Assembly (NCBI RefSeq): GCF_001189245.1 | Contig: NZ_LFIQ01000035.1 | Coordinates: 60,343 to 108,792, forward strand | DNA: 48,450 nucleotides | Direction of reading: 5' to 3' | DNA from: Bradyrhizobium pachyrhizi | GTDB taxonomy: Bacteria; Pseudomonadota; Alphaproteobacteria; Rhizobiales; Xanthobacteraceae | The notes under the pieces: model-generated | What the model was told of the DNA's origin: nothing | The model's input: only the letters and a program-made list of their open reading frames with translations | Database searches by the model: none | Made by a program: the position numbers and the translations under genes | Shown here: one piece after another, positions 1-9,324 of the stretch | How the letters are laid out: every line of letters starts with the position of its first letter | Position numbering within the stretch: the first letter of the stretch is position 1

Positions 1-81
1 CACGCGGCTGCGGCGGCCTGCAAGCAGGAGAGAGGGAGGCAGCATCGCCGTGGCCGCAGGTTCAATTTCACTTCATCGCGC

Positions 82-1890
82 TTAAGTCGAACGCTGCACC
101 GCAGGCTTCTCGGCGTCGGCCCTGGCAGCGCTGAGATTGTGCGCGGTGTTGATCAACGCGATATGGGTCAGCGCCTGCGGGAAATTGCCGGTCTGCCGAC
201 CGGCGCCGGAATCGAACTCCTCGGCCAACAGTCCGAGATCGTTGGCGACCGCGACCACGCGGTCGAACATGGTCTGCGCCTTGTCGACATCTCCTGCCAG
301 CACATGAGCGTCGGCTAGCCACAGGCTGCAGGCCAGGAACGCGCCCTCGATGGGCTGGACCTCATCGGACACCTCGCGCGGATCGTGCCGCAGCACGAAC
401 CCGTCGCGCATCATGTGCCGCTCGACCGCTTCGATCGTGCCACGGATGCGCGGGTCGCCCGGCGGCAGGAAGCCGACCGACGGCAGCAGCAGCAGGCTGG
501 CGTCGAGCAGCTTTGAGCCATAGCTCTCGACGAAACTGTTGAGCTCAGGGTCGAAGCCCCGTTGGCAGATGTCGCGATGGATGGCCTCGCGCAGCACCCG
601 CCATTTGACCAGCGGCCCCTTGAAGCCGAACCGCTCCGCGCTCTTGATGGCGCGGTCGAAGGCGACCCAGCACATCACCTTGGAGAACACGTAGTGTCTG
701 GGAGTGCCGCGGCGTTCCCAGATGCCGTGATCCGGCTGATCCCAGACATCGGCGAGATGGGTGACGACGGTGCACTCCAGCGACCAGTTCTCTTCGTCGA
801 GCTTCAGCTTGGCCATGCGGGACTGATGGAAGGCGTCGATCAACTCGCCATAGACGTCGAGCTGAAGCTGCGCATGCGCGGCGTTGCCGGCGCGTACCGG
901 CTGCGCCCCTTCGTAGCCGGACAGCCATCCGGCCTCCCATTCCAGGAGGCGCCGCTGGCCCAGGATGCCGTACATGATCTGCATGTTGGCCGGCGCGCCG
1001 GCTGCGGCCCGCAGCAGCCAGTTGTGCCAGGCTGCCGCTTCCTCGGTGTAGCCCGAATTCATCAGGGCCAGCAGCGTAAAGGTGGCGTCGCGCAGCCAGC
1101 AGAACCGGTAGTCCCAATTGCGCGCGCCGCCGAGCTTTTCCGGCAACGACGTGGTGGGTGCCGCGACGATGCCGCCGGTCGGCCTGAAGGTCAGCGCCTT
1201 CAGCGTGATCAGCGAGCGCATCACGAGGGCGCGCTGATAGCTGCCGTCATAGGTCGAACGGCTGCACCATTCCCGCCAATATTCCTCGGTGTCCTTCAGC
1301 GCAGCCTCAGGGTCGATCGGCTCCGGCACCGGGTGATAGGACGGTCCATAGGTCAGGACGAACGGCACGGTGTCGCCCTCGCCGACCTCGAAATCGGCGA
1401 ACGTGGTCAGATCCTTGCCGCGGGTTTCGACCGGCGTGCGCAGCACGGTCATGTCCTGCCCGCTGATCGCCAGAAGTCCGTCGCCATCCGGATTCTTTCG
1501 CACCCAGGGGACATCGACGCCGAAGCCGAAGCGGATCACCAGCTCCATGTGCATCTTGACGCGGCCGCTGATGCCGCGAACGAGGCGGACCACATCGGAG
1601 GCGTTGCCACGCGGCGGCATGAAGTCGATCAGCGCGACCGCGCCGCCTTCCGCCTCGAACCGGGTCTCCAGGATCAGCGTATCGTCCCAGTAGCGCCGCG
1701 AGGTCTGCTTGATCTCGCCAGCGGGTGCCAGCAGCCAGCGGCCATTCCTCGACGTGCCGAGCAGCGCCGCGAAGCAGGGGTCGGAATCGAACGCGGGCCA
1801 ACACAGCCAGTCGATCGAGCCGTCGCGGCCGACCAGCGCGGCGGTCTCGCAATCTCCGATCAGTCCATAGTCTTCGATACGAGAGGCCAC
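82..1890 (-). CDS. Glycoside hydrolase family 15 protein (glucoamylase or trehalase type)
   Basis: 602 residues from a GTG start at 1890; a GGAG lies about 9 bases upstream. The GH15 signature NWDYRFCWLRD sits at residues 258-268. A GIWERRG block carries the probable general acid Glu392, and LAEEFD...TGNFPQA near residues 555-573 carries the probable catalytic base. No signal peptide is visible, so it should act in the cytoplasm. Family members hydrolyse alpha-1,4/1,6-glucans or alpha,alpha-trehalose with inversion, releasing glucose. The gene follows malQ by 18 bases on the same strand, so the two are very likely cotranscribed. The divergent partner operon makes and consumes trehalose and alpha-glucan, so either substrate would fit. 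The sequence alone does not separate glucoamylase from trehalase. Confidence 0.9.
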   Translation of the reverse strand: MASRIEDYGLIGDCETAALVGRDGSIDWLCWPAFDSDPCFAALLGTSRNGRWLLAPAGEIKQTSRRYWDDTLILETRFEAEGGAVALIDFMPPRGNASDVVRLVRGISGRVKMHMELVIRFGFGVDVPWVRKNPDGDGLLAISGQDMTVLRTPVETRGKDLTTFADFEVGEGDTVPFVLTYGPSYHPVPEPIDPEAALKDTEEYWREWCSRSTYDGSYQRALVMRSLITLKALTFRPTGGIVAAPTTSLPEKLGGARNWDYRFCWLRDATFTLLALMNSGYTEEAAAWHNWLLRAAAGAPANMQIMYGILGQRRLLEWEAGWLSGYEGAQPVRAGNAAHAQLQLDVYGELIDAFHQSRMAKLKLDEENWSLECTVVTHLADVWDQPDHGIWERRGTPRHYVFSKVMCWVAFDRAIKSAERFGFKGPLVKWRVLREAIHRDICQRGFDPELNSFVESYGSKLLDASLLLLPSVGFLPPGDPRIRGTIEAVERHMMRDGFVLRHDPREVSDEVQPIEGAFLACSLWLADAHVLAGDVDKAQTMFDRVVAVANDLGLLAEEFDSGAGRQTGNFPQALTHIALINTAHNLSAARADAEKPAVQRST

Positions 1891-1908
1891 GCGCTGCGCT
1901 CCGCGTTG

Positions 1909-3855
1909 TCAGGTGTGCGAGCGCTCGCGGGTCGCGTGCTTGAGGGCGTCGACGTCGATTGCCGACGCGAGATGCTCGATCGAGACCGGGAGCCGCTGCT
2001 TCCAGTTCGGATGCTCGTAGACGGTGCCGGGAATGTTCGGCTGCTCGACAATGCCGAGCAGGTCCTCCATCGACACCGCCATCATCCGCGACCGCGTCCG
2101 CGCCAGGAAGCTCGCCACCGAATAGAAATCGTTCGCGTGGATGTCGTGCCGGCGCAGCACGTCGTCGAGCTGGCCGAGCGCGCGCCAGCGCCCCTCGTCG
2201 GTCTCGCCGGGATCGATCCCGAGCGCACGCTTGGTCTTGAGGTCGCTGAACGAGCGCCAGCCCGCATAGGTCGAGAGGTCGTGGGTGTTGAAGGTCACCA
2301 GCGCATTCGGCAGATAGTAGTCGGCGTTGCGGAAGACGCCCTGGTCGTCGGTCTCGAACATCATCACGAGATAGGACCAGATGCCCCAGCCGTTCATCTG
2401 CTCGCGGAACCCGGGAGGTACAGTGCCGAGGTCCTCGCCGATCACGACGCAGCGGCTCGCCACGCTCTCCTGCGCGGTCGCCGCCAGCAGCGCCTCGAAC
2501 GGCATCAGCACATAGGCGCCATTGGCCGGGCCGAAGCCGCGCGGCACCAGATAGAGCCGCTTAAGCCCGAACGCGTGGTCGAGCCTGATTGCGCCGGCGT
2601 GGTGCATCGAGGCGCGCAGCATCTGCCTGAACGGCTCGAACGAGCGCTGTTCAAGACCCGCGGCATTGAAGCCGGCAAGCCCCCAGTCCTGGCCCGCCGT
2701 GTTGAGCGGGTCCGGCGGCGCGCCGACGCCGAGATGGCGCGAGATCGCGATCTGCTCATTCCAGGCGTCGAACCCGTCCGACTGCACGCCGACGGCAACG
2801 TCGAGATAAAGCCCGACCCGCATGCCGAGCTTGTGCGCAAGCGCCTGGCAGGCGCCGAGTTGACGGTCCGCGGTCCATTGCACGAATTCGACGAACTCGA
2901 CCTCAGCGGCAGAGTCGCGCGAGCGGCGCAATCTGGCACAAGCTGCATCGCTCGGCTGCCGCCATTCGTCCGGCCATTCCCACCACGGCGTGTTGAATTT
3001 GTGCCGCATCACCTCGAAGCAGGCGAAGCGCGACAGCAGCGTGCCCTGCTCGTTGCGATAGGCCTCGAAGTCCTGCCAGCGGCCGAGGCCGGGATTGGCC
3101 TTGAAGGCCGAGAACGCCGCGCGCAGCGCGGGCCATTTCTGCGCCGCGACGCCGACATAGTCGACCATGTCGTGGCTGCGGAGCGGTGCCAGCGCGGCCT
3201 TGGTCTCGGCATCGACACGGAATTCGGGAATCTGCTCGACGTCGATGTAGAGCGCATTGAGGAACAGCCGGCTGTTCGGCGAGTACGGGCTGCAATCGCT
3301 GGGCCGATCGTCGAACAGCGCATGCAGCGGATTGAGCCCGACGCCGTCGGCGCCGAGCCGGTGGGCCAATTCGAGCAGGTGCTGCAGGTCGGTGAAGTCA
3401 CCGATGCCCCAGTTGCGCGCTGACCGCACGCCGTAGAGCTGCACCGCGATCACCCAGCAGCGGTCGAACTCGCCGCCGAAGGCGCCCTGCGGCGCCACCA
3501 GCAGCGGCAGCTCCTCGCTGCCAGATGCGTCGGACAGCTGCAACCGGTGCACGCCTTCGGGCAGACCCGACGGCCACGTCACACTTCGCTCACGCGCCTC
3601 GCCCTGCGCGAGCACCCCGGCGCCATTCGCAAGCTTCCATTGCACCGGAAGCCGGGCAGCTTCCGAGAGCTGCGTTTGCGCAGCCTGGCCGCCTCTGACC
3701 ACCACGGGATCGGCGATGATCCGACGGGGCGCCTGCGGCGGCAGCGCGTCGAGGATCGCCGTGAGCGCCTCGGGGGTTGTCACACGGCGGTGACCGCTGC
3801 CATCGATATACTCGGTCTGGATTCCCAGGGTTTGGGCTTTGGCGTAAAGGTCCAT
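1909..3855 (-). CDS. malQ: 4-alpha-glucanotransferase (amylomaltase)
   Basis: 648 residues, ATG at 3855, within the usual length range of GH77 enzymes. The protein has the GH77 landmarks NWGIGDFTDL, the nucleophile region AIRLDHAFGL (Asp426) and VVIGEDLGTVP with the acid/base Glu474, followed by NTHDL. The enzyme moves alpha-1,4-glucan segments between maltodextrins in the cytoplasm and usually handles the short chains left after debranching. It is first in a two-gene leftward unit with the GH15 gene and divergent from the glgE operon. A perfect GGAAC-N16-CGTT promoter lies on its strand at 3934-3958, about 80 bases before the start. This suggests induction by the general stress sigma factor EcfG. 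Confidence 0.95.
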   Translation of the reverse strand: MDLYAKAQTLGIQTEYIDGSGHRRVTTPEALTAILDALPPQAPRRIIADPVVVRGGQAAQTQLSEAARLPVQWKLANGAGVLAQGEARERSVTWPSGLPEGVHRLQLSDASGSEELPLLVAPQGAFGGEFDRCWVIAVQLYGVRSARNWGIGDFTDLQHLLELAHRLGADGVGLNPLHALFDDRPSDCSPYSPNSRLFLNALYIDVEQIPEFRVDAETKAALAPLRSHDMVDYVGVAAQKWPALRAAFSAFKANPGLGRWQDFEAYRNEQGTLLSRFACFEVMRHKFNTPWWEWPDEWRQPSDAACARLRRSRDSAAEVEFVEFVQWTADRQLGACQALAHKLGMRVGLYLDVAVGVQSDGFDAWNEQIAISRHLGVGAPPDPLNTAGQDWGLAGFNAAGLEQRSFEPFRQMLRASMHHAGAIRLDHAFGLKRLYLVPRGFGPANGAYVLMPFEALLAATAQESVASRCVVIGEDLGTVPPGFREQMNGWGIWSYLVMMFETDDQGVFRNADYYLPNALVTFNTHDLSTYAGWRSFSDLKTKRALGIDPGETDEGRWRALGQLDDVLRRHDIHANDFYSVASFLARTRSRMMAVSMEDLLGIVEQPNIPGTVYEHPNWKQRLPVSIEHLASAIDVDALKHATRERSHT

Positions 3856-3933
3856 TCGGCACGCTGCCTGCTCGCAACGGTTGGTGGATCGTTGCTAAAT
3901 TGTACAGATACGGGAAAGGGATAGTTGATGTTC

Positions 3934-3958
3934 AACGCTCTACCCTATCCGGCGTTCC
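3934..3958 (-). promoter_or_regulatory. EcfG-type (general stress sigma) promoter of malQ-GH15
   Basis: Read on the minus strand, GGAAC (3958-3954) is followed after exactly 16 bases by CGTT (3937-3934). This is the alphaproteobacterial EcfG/RpoE2 consensus with no mismatch. It lies 79 bases upstream of the malQ start codon. Confidence 0.75.
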
Positions 3959-3963
3959 CACCG

Positions 3964-3989
3964 GGAACCATTGCCCGGCGAGCGGCTTT
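3964..3989 (+). promoter_or_regulatory. Possible EcfG-type promoter of the glgE operon
   Basis: GGAAC at 3964-3968 is followed by 17 bases and CTTT, one mismatch from the CGTT -10 element. It lies 70 bases before the proposed glgE start and almost abuts the perfect EcfG promoter pointing the other way. Weaker than the malQ and ku sites. Confidence 0.4.
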
Positions 3990-4058
3990 CTATATGGGTC
4001 TGGCGCGCCTCCTTCCCGGCGCCGGGACGTCATTTGCATTTTTAATGGCGGCATCACC

Positions 4059-6008
4059 GTGAACAAAACCCTCCGGCCTGTCGAGAGTGCCCATGGCACT
4101 TTTCATATCACCGATGTCTATCCGTCGGTTGATGGCGGCCGCTTTCCGGTCAAGCGCATTGTGGGCGAACCTGTCGAGGTGTGGGCCGACATCTACCGTG
4201 CCGGACATGACGTGATATCGGCGGCATTGGTGTGGCGGCGCGAGGGCGACAGCGAATGGCAGGTCGCGCCGATGACGGCGCACAGCGATGACCGCTGGGG
4301 CGGCGCTTTCGTGCCCGACCGGCCCGGCCGCTACGCCTTCGCGATCGAGGCCTGGACCGATGAATTCGCCAGCTGGCGGCATCGCTTCGAGCAGAAGCCG
4401 CGCGACGGCAGCGATCACACGCTGGACGCGCTCGAGGGCGCGGGCATGCTGACCCAGGCGCAGGCCGGCAGCCCGGCGGCGGCGGCCGTCATCATCAGGC
4501 AGTGCGAAATCTTTCTGCAGACCGGCGAACCAGGTGCGCTGCTCGCGCCCGAATTGCGGGAGGCGATGGCCGGCAGCCAGTTTCGCCGCGATCTGATGCG
4601 ATCGCAGCTCTACGCGCTGACCGCGGACCGCCCGCGGGCGCGCAGCGGCGCATGGTACCAGATGTTTCCGCGCAGCCAGGGCAAGACACCGGGCATGCAT
4701 GCAACCTTCAACGACTGCATCGCGCGGCTTCCCGACATCGCCGCGATGGGCTTTGACGTCGTCCTGCTCGCGCCGATCCACCCGATCGGCCGGCAGCACC
4801 GCAAGGGCCGCAACAATGCCACGACCGCGCAGGCGGGCGATCCCGGCAGCCCCTATGCGATCGGCGCAGCCGAGGGCGGCCACGACGCCGTGCATCCGGA
4901 ACTCGGCACGCTCGACGACTTCCGCGCCTTCGTGGCGGCAAGCCAGGCGCATGGCCTCGAGGTCGCGCTCGATTTCGCCGTGCAGTGCTCCCCCGATCAT
5001 CCCTGGCTGACCGAGCACCCAGAGTGGTTCAAGCGGCGCCCGGACGGATCGATGCGCACCGCCGAGCATCCCCCGCAGCGCTGGGAGGATGTCGTCAACC
5101 CGGATTTCGGATCCGAAGACGCCGGCGCCCTGTGGCGCGCGCTGCGCGACGTCGTGCTGTTCTGGGTCGAACAGGGCGTCAGGATCTTCCGGGTCGACAA
5201 TCCGCACACCAAGCCGCTGGCGTTCTGGGAGTGGCTGATCCGCGAGGTGCGGGAGCGCGACGCGGACGTGCTGTTCCTTGCGGAAGCCTTCGCGCGCCCG
5301 AAACTGATGAAGGGCCTCGCCAAACTCGGCTTCACACAGTCCTACAGCTATTTCACCTGGCGGACGCAGCGCTTCGAGCTCGAACAATATCTCGGCGAGT
5401 TGGCCTCCTATCCCGAGCGTGACTTCTTTCGGCCGAATTTCTTCGTCAACACACCGGACGTCCTGCCCTTCCACCTGCAAAGCGGCGAATCCTGGATGTT
5501 CAAGTCGCGTCTCGCGCTCGCCGCGACGCTTTCAAGCAGCTATGGCATCTACAGCGGCTTCGAATTGCTCGAACACACGCCGGTCCCCGGCCGCGAGGAA
5601 TATCTCAACTCCGAGAAGTACGAGATCAGGGTACGCAACTGGGAGCAGCCGGGGAACATCAAGCCCTATATCGCGGCTCTCAACCGGATCAGACGCGGCA
5701 ATCCGGCCCTGCAACAATTCGCCAATTTGCGCTTTATCAGTGTCGATGACGGCGGCGTGATCGGCTTCATCAAGGAGGCGGTCGATCAGGGCAATGTGAT
5801 CGCGGCCGCGATTGCATTGTCAGCCGAGCTGCGTGAGGTCTGGCTGCCGCTCGGCGACGTCATGGTCGGCCGTGGCGATGCCCGCCGCCCCGTCTCGGCA
5901 GTGGAAGACCTTGTCACCGGAGAGCGCCACGCGCTCGAATGGGGAGGCATCCGTCTACGTATAGATCCTGCGCGCGATCCCGCGTTGCTGCTGCGCTGTG
6001 TCGCCTGA
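4059..6008 (+). CDS. glgE: Alpha-1,4-glucan:maltose-1-phosphate maltosyltransferase
   Basis: 649 residues from a GTG at 4059. The frame stays open further upstream, but residues before this point overlap malQ and lack family similarity, while the conserved DVYPSVDGGRFPVKR block begins just after the GTG. The GH13_3 catalytic residues are the nucleophile Asp380 in RIFRVDNPHTKP and the acid/base Glu409 in FLAEAFARP. Their spacing of 29 matches the characterised GlgE enzymes. The enzyme extends linear alpha-glucan using maltose-1-phosphate made by the maltokinase domain of the next gene. It heads a six-gene rightward operon. The treS start follows the stop codon by 10 bases and the treS ribosome site overlaps the glgE stop. 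Confidence 0.93.
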   Translation: MNKTLRPVESAHGTFHITDVYPSVDGGRFPVKRIVGEPVEVWADIYRAGHDVISAALVWRREGDSEWQVAPMTAHSDDRWGGAFVPDRPGRYAFAIEAWTDEFASWRHRFEQKPRDGSDHTLDALEGAGMLTQAQAGSPAAAAVIIRQCEIFLQTGEPGALLAPELREAMAGSQFRRDLMRSQLYALTADRPRARSGAWYQMFPRSQGKTPGMHATFNDCIARLPDIAAMGFDVVLLAPIHPIGRQHRKGRNNATTAQAGDPGSPYAIGAAEGGHDAVHPELGTLDDFRAFVAASQAHGLEVALDFAVQCSPDHPWLTEHPEWFKRRPDGSMRTAEHPPQRWEDVVNPDFGSEDAGALWRALRDVVLFWVEQGVRIFRVDNPHTKPLAFWEWLIREVRERDADVLFLAEAFARPKLMKGLAKLGFTQSYSYFTWRTQRFELEQYLGELASYPERDFFRPNFFVNTPDVLPFHLQSGESWMFKSRLALAATLSSSYGIYSGFELLEHTPVPGREEYLNSEKYEIRVRNWEQPGNIKPYIAALNRIRRGNPALQQFANLRFISVDDGGVIGFIKEAVDQGNVIAAAIALSAELREVWLPLGDVMVGRGDARRPVSAVEDLVTGERHALEWGGIRLRIDPARDPALLLRCVA

Positions 6009-6018
6009 AGGAGCCGTC

Positions 6019-9000
6019 ATGAACGTATTCTCCTCCGTCAATACCCAGGAGAAGGTCGCAACCGATACTGCGGACCAGCTGTGGTACAAGGACGCGATCA
6101 TTTACCAGCTGCATGTCAAGGCATTTGCCGACAGCAACAATGACGGCATCGGCGACTTCGCGGGGCTGACGGAGAAACTCGGCTATCTGCAGGAGCTCGG
6201 CGTCACCGCGCTGTGGCTGTTGCCGTTCTATCCCTCGCCCGGCCGCGACGACGGCTACGACATCGGCGACTATGGCGACATCAATCCCGATTTCGGGACG
6301 ATGAAGGACTTCAAGCGCTTTATCCAGGAGGCCAAGAAGCGCGGCCTGCGCGTCATCACCGAGCTCGTCGTCAACCACACCTCGGACCAGCATGCGTGGT
6401 TCAAGCGCGCGCGCCGCAGCCCGCCCAATTCGAGCGCGCGCAGCTGGTACGTCTGGAGCGACACGGACCAGAAATACCTCGATACAAGGATCATCTTTAC
6501 CGATACGGAGAAGTCGAACTGGACCTGGGATCCGGAGGCCGGCCAGTTCTACTGGCACCGCTTCTTCTCGCACCAGCCGGACCTGAATTTCGACAATCCG
6601 CGCGTGGTGCGCGCCATCGTGCAGGTGATGAAGCGCTGGCTCGACACCGGCGTCGACGGCTTCCGGCTCGACGCCATTCCCTATCTGTGCGAGCGCGACG
6701 GCACCAACAACGAGAACCTGCCGGAGACGCATGCCATCATCAAGCAGCTGCGCCAGGAGCTCGATGCCTATGCCAAGGGCAAGATCCTGCTGGCCGAAGC
6801 CAATCAATGGCCGGAGGACGTGCAGGAATATTTCGGCCATGGCGACGAATGCCACATGGCCTATCACTTCCCGCTGATGCCGCGCATCTACATGGCGATC
6901 GCCCAGGAAGACCGCTTTCCGATCACCGACATCCTGCGGCAGACGCCCGACATTCCCGCCGCTGCGCAGTGGGCGCTGTTCCTGCGCAATCACGACGAGC
7001 TGACGCTGGAAATGGTCACCGACGTCGAGCGCGACTATCTATGGTCGACCTACGCCAACGATCCACGCGCCCGCATCAATGTCGGCATCCGCCGCCGCCT
7101 TGCGCCGCTGATGGACAACGACCGGCGCAAGATCGAGCTGATGAACTCGCTGCTGCTGTCGTTCCCGGGCACGCCGATCATCTATTACGGCGACGAGATC
7201 GGCATGGGCGACAACATCTATCTCGGCGACCGCAACGGCGTGCGGACGCCGATGCAGTGGTCGCCGGACCGCAACGGCGGCTTCTCGCGCGCCGACCCGG
7301 CGCGGCTCTACGCGCCGATGATCATGGACCCGGTCTACGGCTATGAATCCGTCAATGTCGAGGCGCAGTCGCGCAGCCTGTCGTCGCTGCTGTCGGCGAC
7401 CAAGCGGCTGATCGCGGTACGCAAGTCGACGCTCGCCTTCGGGCGCGGCACCATGACCTTCATCCGCCCGGAGAACCGCTCGGTGCTGGCCTATGTGCGC
7501 CAGTACCAGGGCGAAGCGATCCTGTGCGTCGCCAATCTGTCGCGGTCGGCGCAGGCCACCGAGCTCGACCTCTCCGCCTTCAAGGACCGCATTCCGCTGG
7601 AGATGCTCGGGCGCACGCGCTTTCCCGCGATCGGCGAGCTGCCCTACATGATCACGCTCGCGCCGTACGGCTTCTACTGGTTCCAGCTGCAAGAGCGCGA
7701 CAAGTCCGAGCCGGTGACGCCGCGCGCGGTGCCGGAATTCGAGACGCTGGTGGTGCCGCTGAATTCGACCTGGATGTCACTGGCGCGCACCCGCGGCGTG
7801 TTCGAGCACGACGTGCTGCCCGGCCATCTCGCCCGCACGCGCTGGTATCCGGAACGATCCGCGAGCGCGATCCAGCCGATGCTGGTCGCCGCGATCCCGT
7901 TCTGCGACATCGGCGACAACCGGCCGTGGCTCGCCTTCTTCGAGACCACGCAGCGCGGCACCACCAGCCGCTATGTGCTGCCGATGCAGATCGAGTGGGT
8001 GCGCTTCGACCGCGAGCGCTACAATCCGCGCGCATTCGCCGCCGTGCGCCAGGGTGCGCGCGAAGGCACCTTGCTCGATGTCGCCACCGACCAGATCTTC
8101 ACCGGCCTGTTCCTGCGCAACTTGCGGGAAAACCTCACGGTCGACGAAGGTGAGCAAGGCCTCAAGCTCGAATTCCGGCCGACCAGCCGCTTCTCCGACC
8201 GGCCGGTGCGGCAGCCCGAGCGCATCCGGGTCTTCGAGAACGACCAGCCGCATTCGACCGCGCTGGTCGACAACGAATATGTCACCAAGATCTACCGCAA
8301 GCTCGAGGTTGGCATCAATCCGGAGATCGAGATGGGCCGCTTCCTCACCGAGGTGGTCAACTTTCCGAACACCCCCGCCTTGCTCGGCACCGCCGAGCTG
8401 ATCGAGGGCGACAAGCGCAGCGCCATCGCCGTCCTGCATGCGATGGTCGTCAACCAGGGCGACCTCTGGACCATCGCAGGCGCACACCTCGACCGCCTGG
8501 TCGAACGGCAGCGCCTGCTGACAGTGAGCGAGCACCCCGTGGAGAACGGCGACCAGGCCACCTATCTGCGCCACATGTCGCATAGCGGAAAGCGGCTCGC
8601 CGAGCTGCATCTGGCGCTCGCCAGCAACCGCGACCTGCCGGACTTCGCGCCCGAGCCGACCAAGCCCGACGACCTGCAGCGCTGGGCCGACGAGATCATG
8701 GCGCGGGCCGAGCGCGTGTTCGATACGCTGAAGCAGCGGCGCGGCTCCCTGAAGGAGGCCGACCGGCTGCTGGCCGATCAGTTGCAGGCCCAGCATGACA
8801 CGCTGCCGGAGCGGCTCAAGGCACTGCTGCCGCGAGAAACCGACGGCTTCAACATCCGCCATCACGGCGACCTGCATCTCGGTCAGTTGCTGGTGGTCAA
8901 GGACGACGTCTTCATCATCGATTTCGACGGCGGACCGGGCCGCACCATCGCCGAGCGGCGGCGCAAGGCATCGCCGGCGCGCGACGTCGCCGGCCTGATC

Positions 9001-9324
9001 CGTTCGATCGACTATGCGGCGACCGCCGCGCTGGAACGGACGCTCAAGGTCTCCCCCGATGAGAGCGGCCGGTTGAGCCTCGCCTTGGCCGAATGGCGCG
9101 ACCAGGCTGCGGATACCCTGCTGGCGGCCTATCGCGAGACGGTGGCCGGCCAGCGGCTGTGGCCCGCCGACGCCAAGACGGCCGATCGCCTGCTCAATTT
9201 TTTCCTGCTTGAGAAAGCCTTCTATGAGATCGAGTATGAGCTGGCCAACCGGCCGGATTGGCTGCGGGTGCCGCTCACCGGCCTGCTGAGGATCCTGGCG
9301 CAACAGCCGCATGAGGTTGCATGA
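6019..9324 (+). CDS. treS: Trehalose synthase / maltokinase fusion protein
   Basis: 1101 residues from ATG at 6019, with GAAGGAG at 6007-6013 giving ideal spacing; the upstream in-frame residues are not needed. Residues 1 to about 560 form a GH13_16 trehalose synthase that interconverts maltose and trehalose. The nucleophile is Asp218 (GFRLDA) and the acid/base Glu260 (LLAEANQWP). Residues from about 580 to the end form a Pep2-like maltokinase with a phosphotransferase fold: HHGDLHLGQ carries the catalytic Asp951 and DFDGGPG the metal-binding Asp968. The fusion channels trehalose through maltose to maltose-1-phosphate for GlgE. The stop codon overlaps the glgB start (ATGA). Fused TreS-Mak proteins are known in many proteobacteria. 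Confidence 0.95.
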   Translation: MNVFSSVNTQEKVATDTADQLWYKDAIIYQLHVKAFADSNNDGIGDFAGLTEKLGYLQELGVTALWLLPFYPSPGRDDGYDIGDYGDINPDFGTMKDFKRFIQEAKKRGLRVITELVVNHTSDQHAWFKRARRSPPNSSARSWYVWSDTDQKYLDTRIIFTDTEKSNWTWDPEAGQFYWHRFFSHQPDLNFDNPRVVRAIVQVMKRWLDTGVDGFRLDAIPYLCERDGTNNENLPETHAIIKQLRQELDAYAKGKILLAEANQWPEDVQEYFGHGDECHMAYHFPLMPRIYMAIAQEDRFPITDILRQTPDIPAAAQWALFLRNHDELTLEMVTDVERDYLWSTYANDPRARINVGIRRRLAPLMDNDRRKIELMNSLLLSFPGTPIIYYGDEIGMGDNIYLGDRNGVRTPMQWSPDRNGGFSRADPARLYAPMIMDPVYGYESVNVEAQSRSLSSLLSATKRLIAVRKSTLAFGRGTMTFIRPENRSVLAYVRQYQGEAILCVANLSRSAQATELDLSAFKDRIPLEMLGRTRFPAIGELPYMITLAPYGFYWFQLQERDKSEPVTPRAVPEFETLVVPLNSTWMSLARTRGVFEHDVLPGHLARTRWYPERSASAIQPMLVAAIPFCDIGDNRPWLAFFETTQRGTTSRYVLPMQIEWVRFDRERYNPRAFAAVRQGAREGTLLDVATDQIFTGLFLRNLRENLTVDEGEQGLKLEFRPTSRFSDRPVRQPERIRVFENDQPHSTALVDNEYVTKIYRKLEVGINPEIEMGRFLTEVVNFPNTPALLGTAELIEGDKRSAIAVLHAMVVNQGDLWTIAGAHLDRLVERQRLLTVSEHPVENGDQATYLRHMSHSGKRLAELHLALASNRDLPDFAPEPTKPDDLQRWADEIMARAERVFDTLKQRRGSLKEADRLLADQLQAQHDTLPERLKALLPRETDGFNIRHHGDLHLGQLLVVKDDVFIIDFDGGPGRTIAERRRKASPARDVAGLIRSIDYAATAALERTLKVSPDESGRLSLALAEWRDQAADTLLAAYRETVAGQRLWPADAKTADRLLNFFLLEKAFYEIEYELANRPDWLRVPLTGLLRILAQQPHEVA

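Noticed and set aside
562..3423. Very long open frame on the plus strand opposite malQ and GH15, and similar long antisense frames opposite glgE, treS, kdpB and others
   Set aside because: These frames mirror genuine, fully motif-bearing genes. Their translations are Arg/Ala/His-rich without domains, as expected from the strong GC third-position bias.
3777..4058. In-frame upstream extension of glgE
   Set aside because: It overlaps malQ on the other strand and lacks family similarity. Conserved GlgE sequence starts right after the GTG at 4059.
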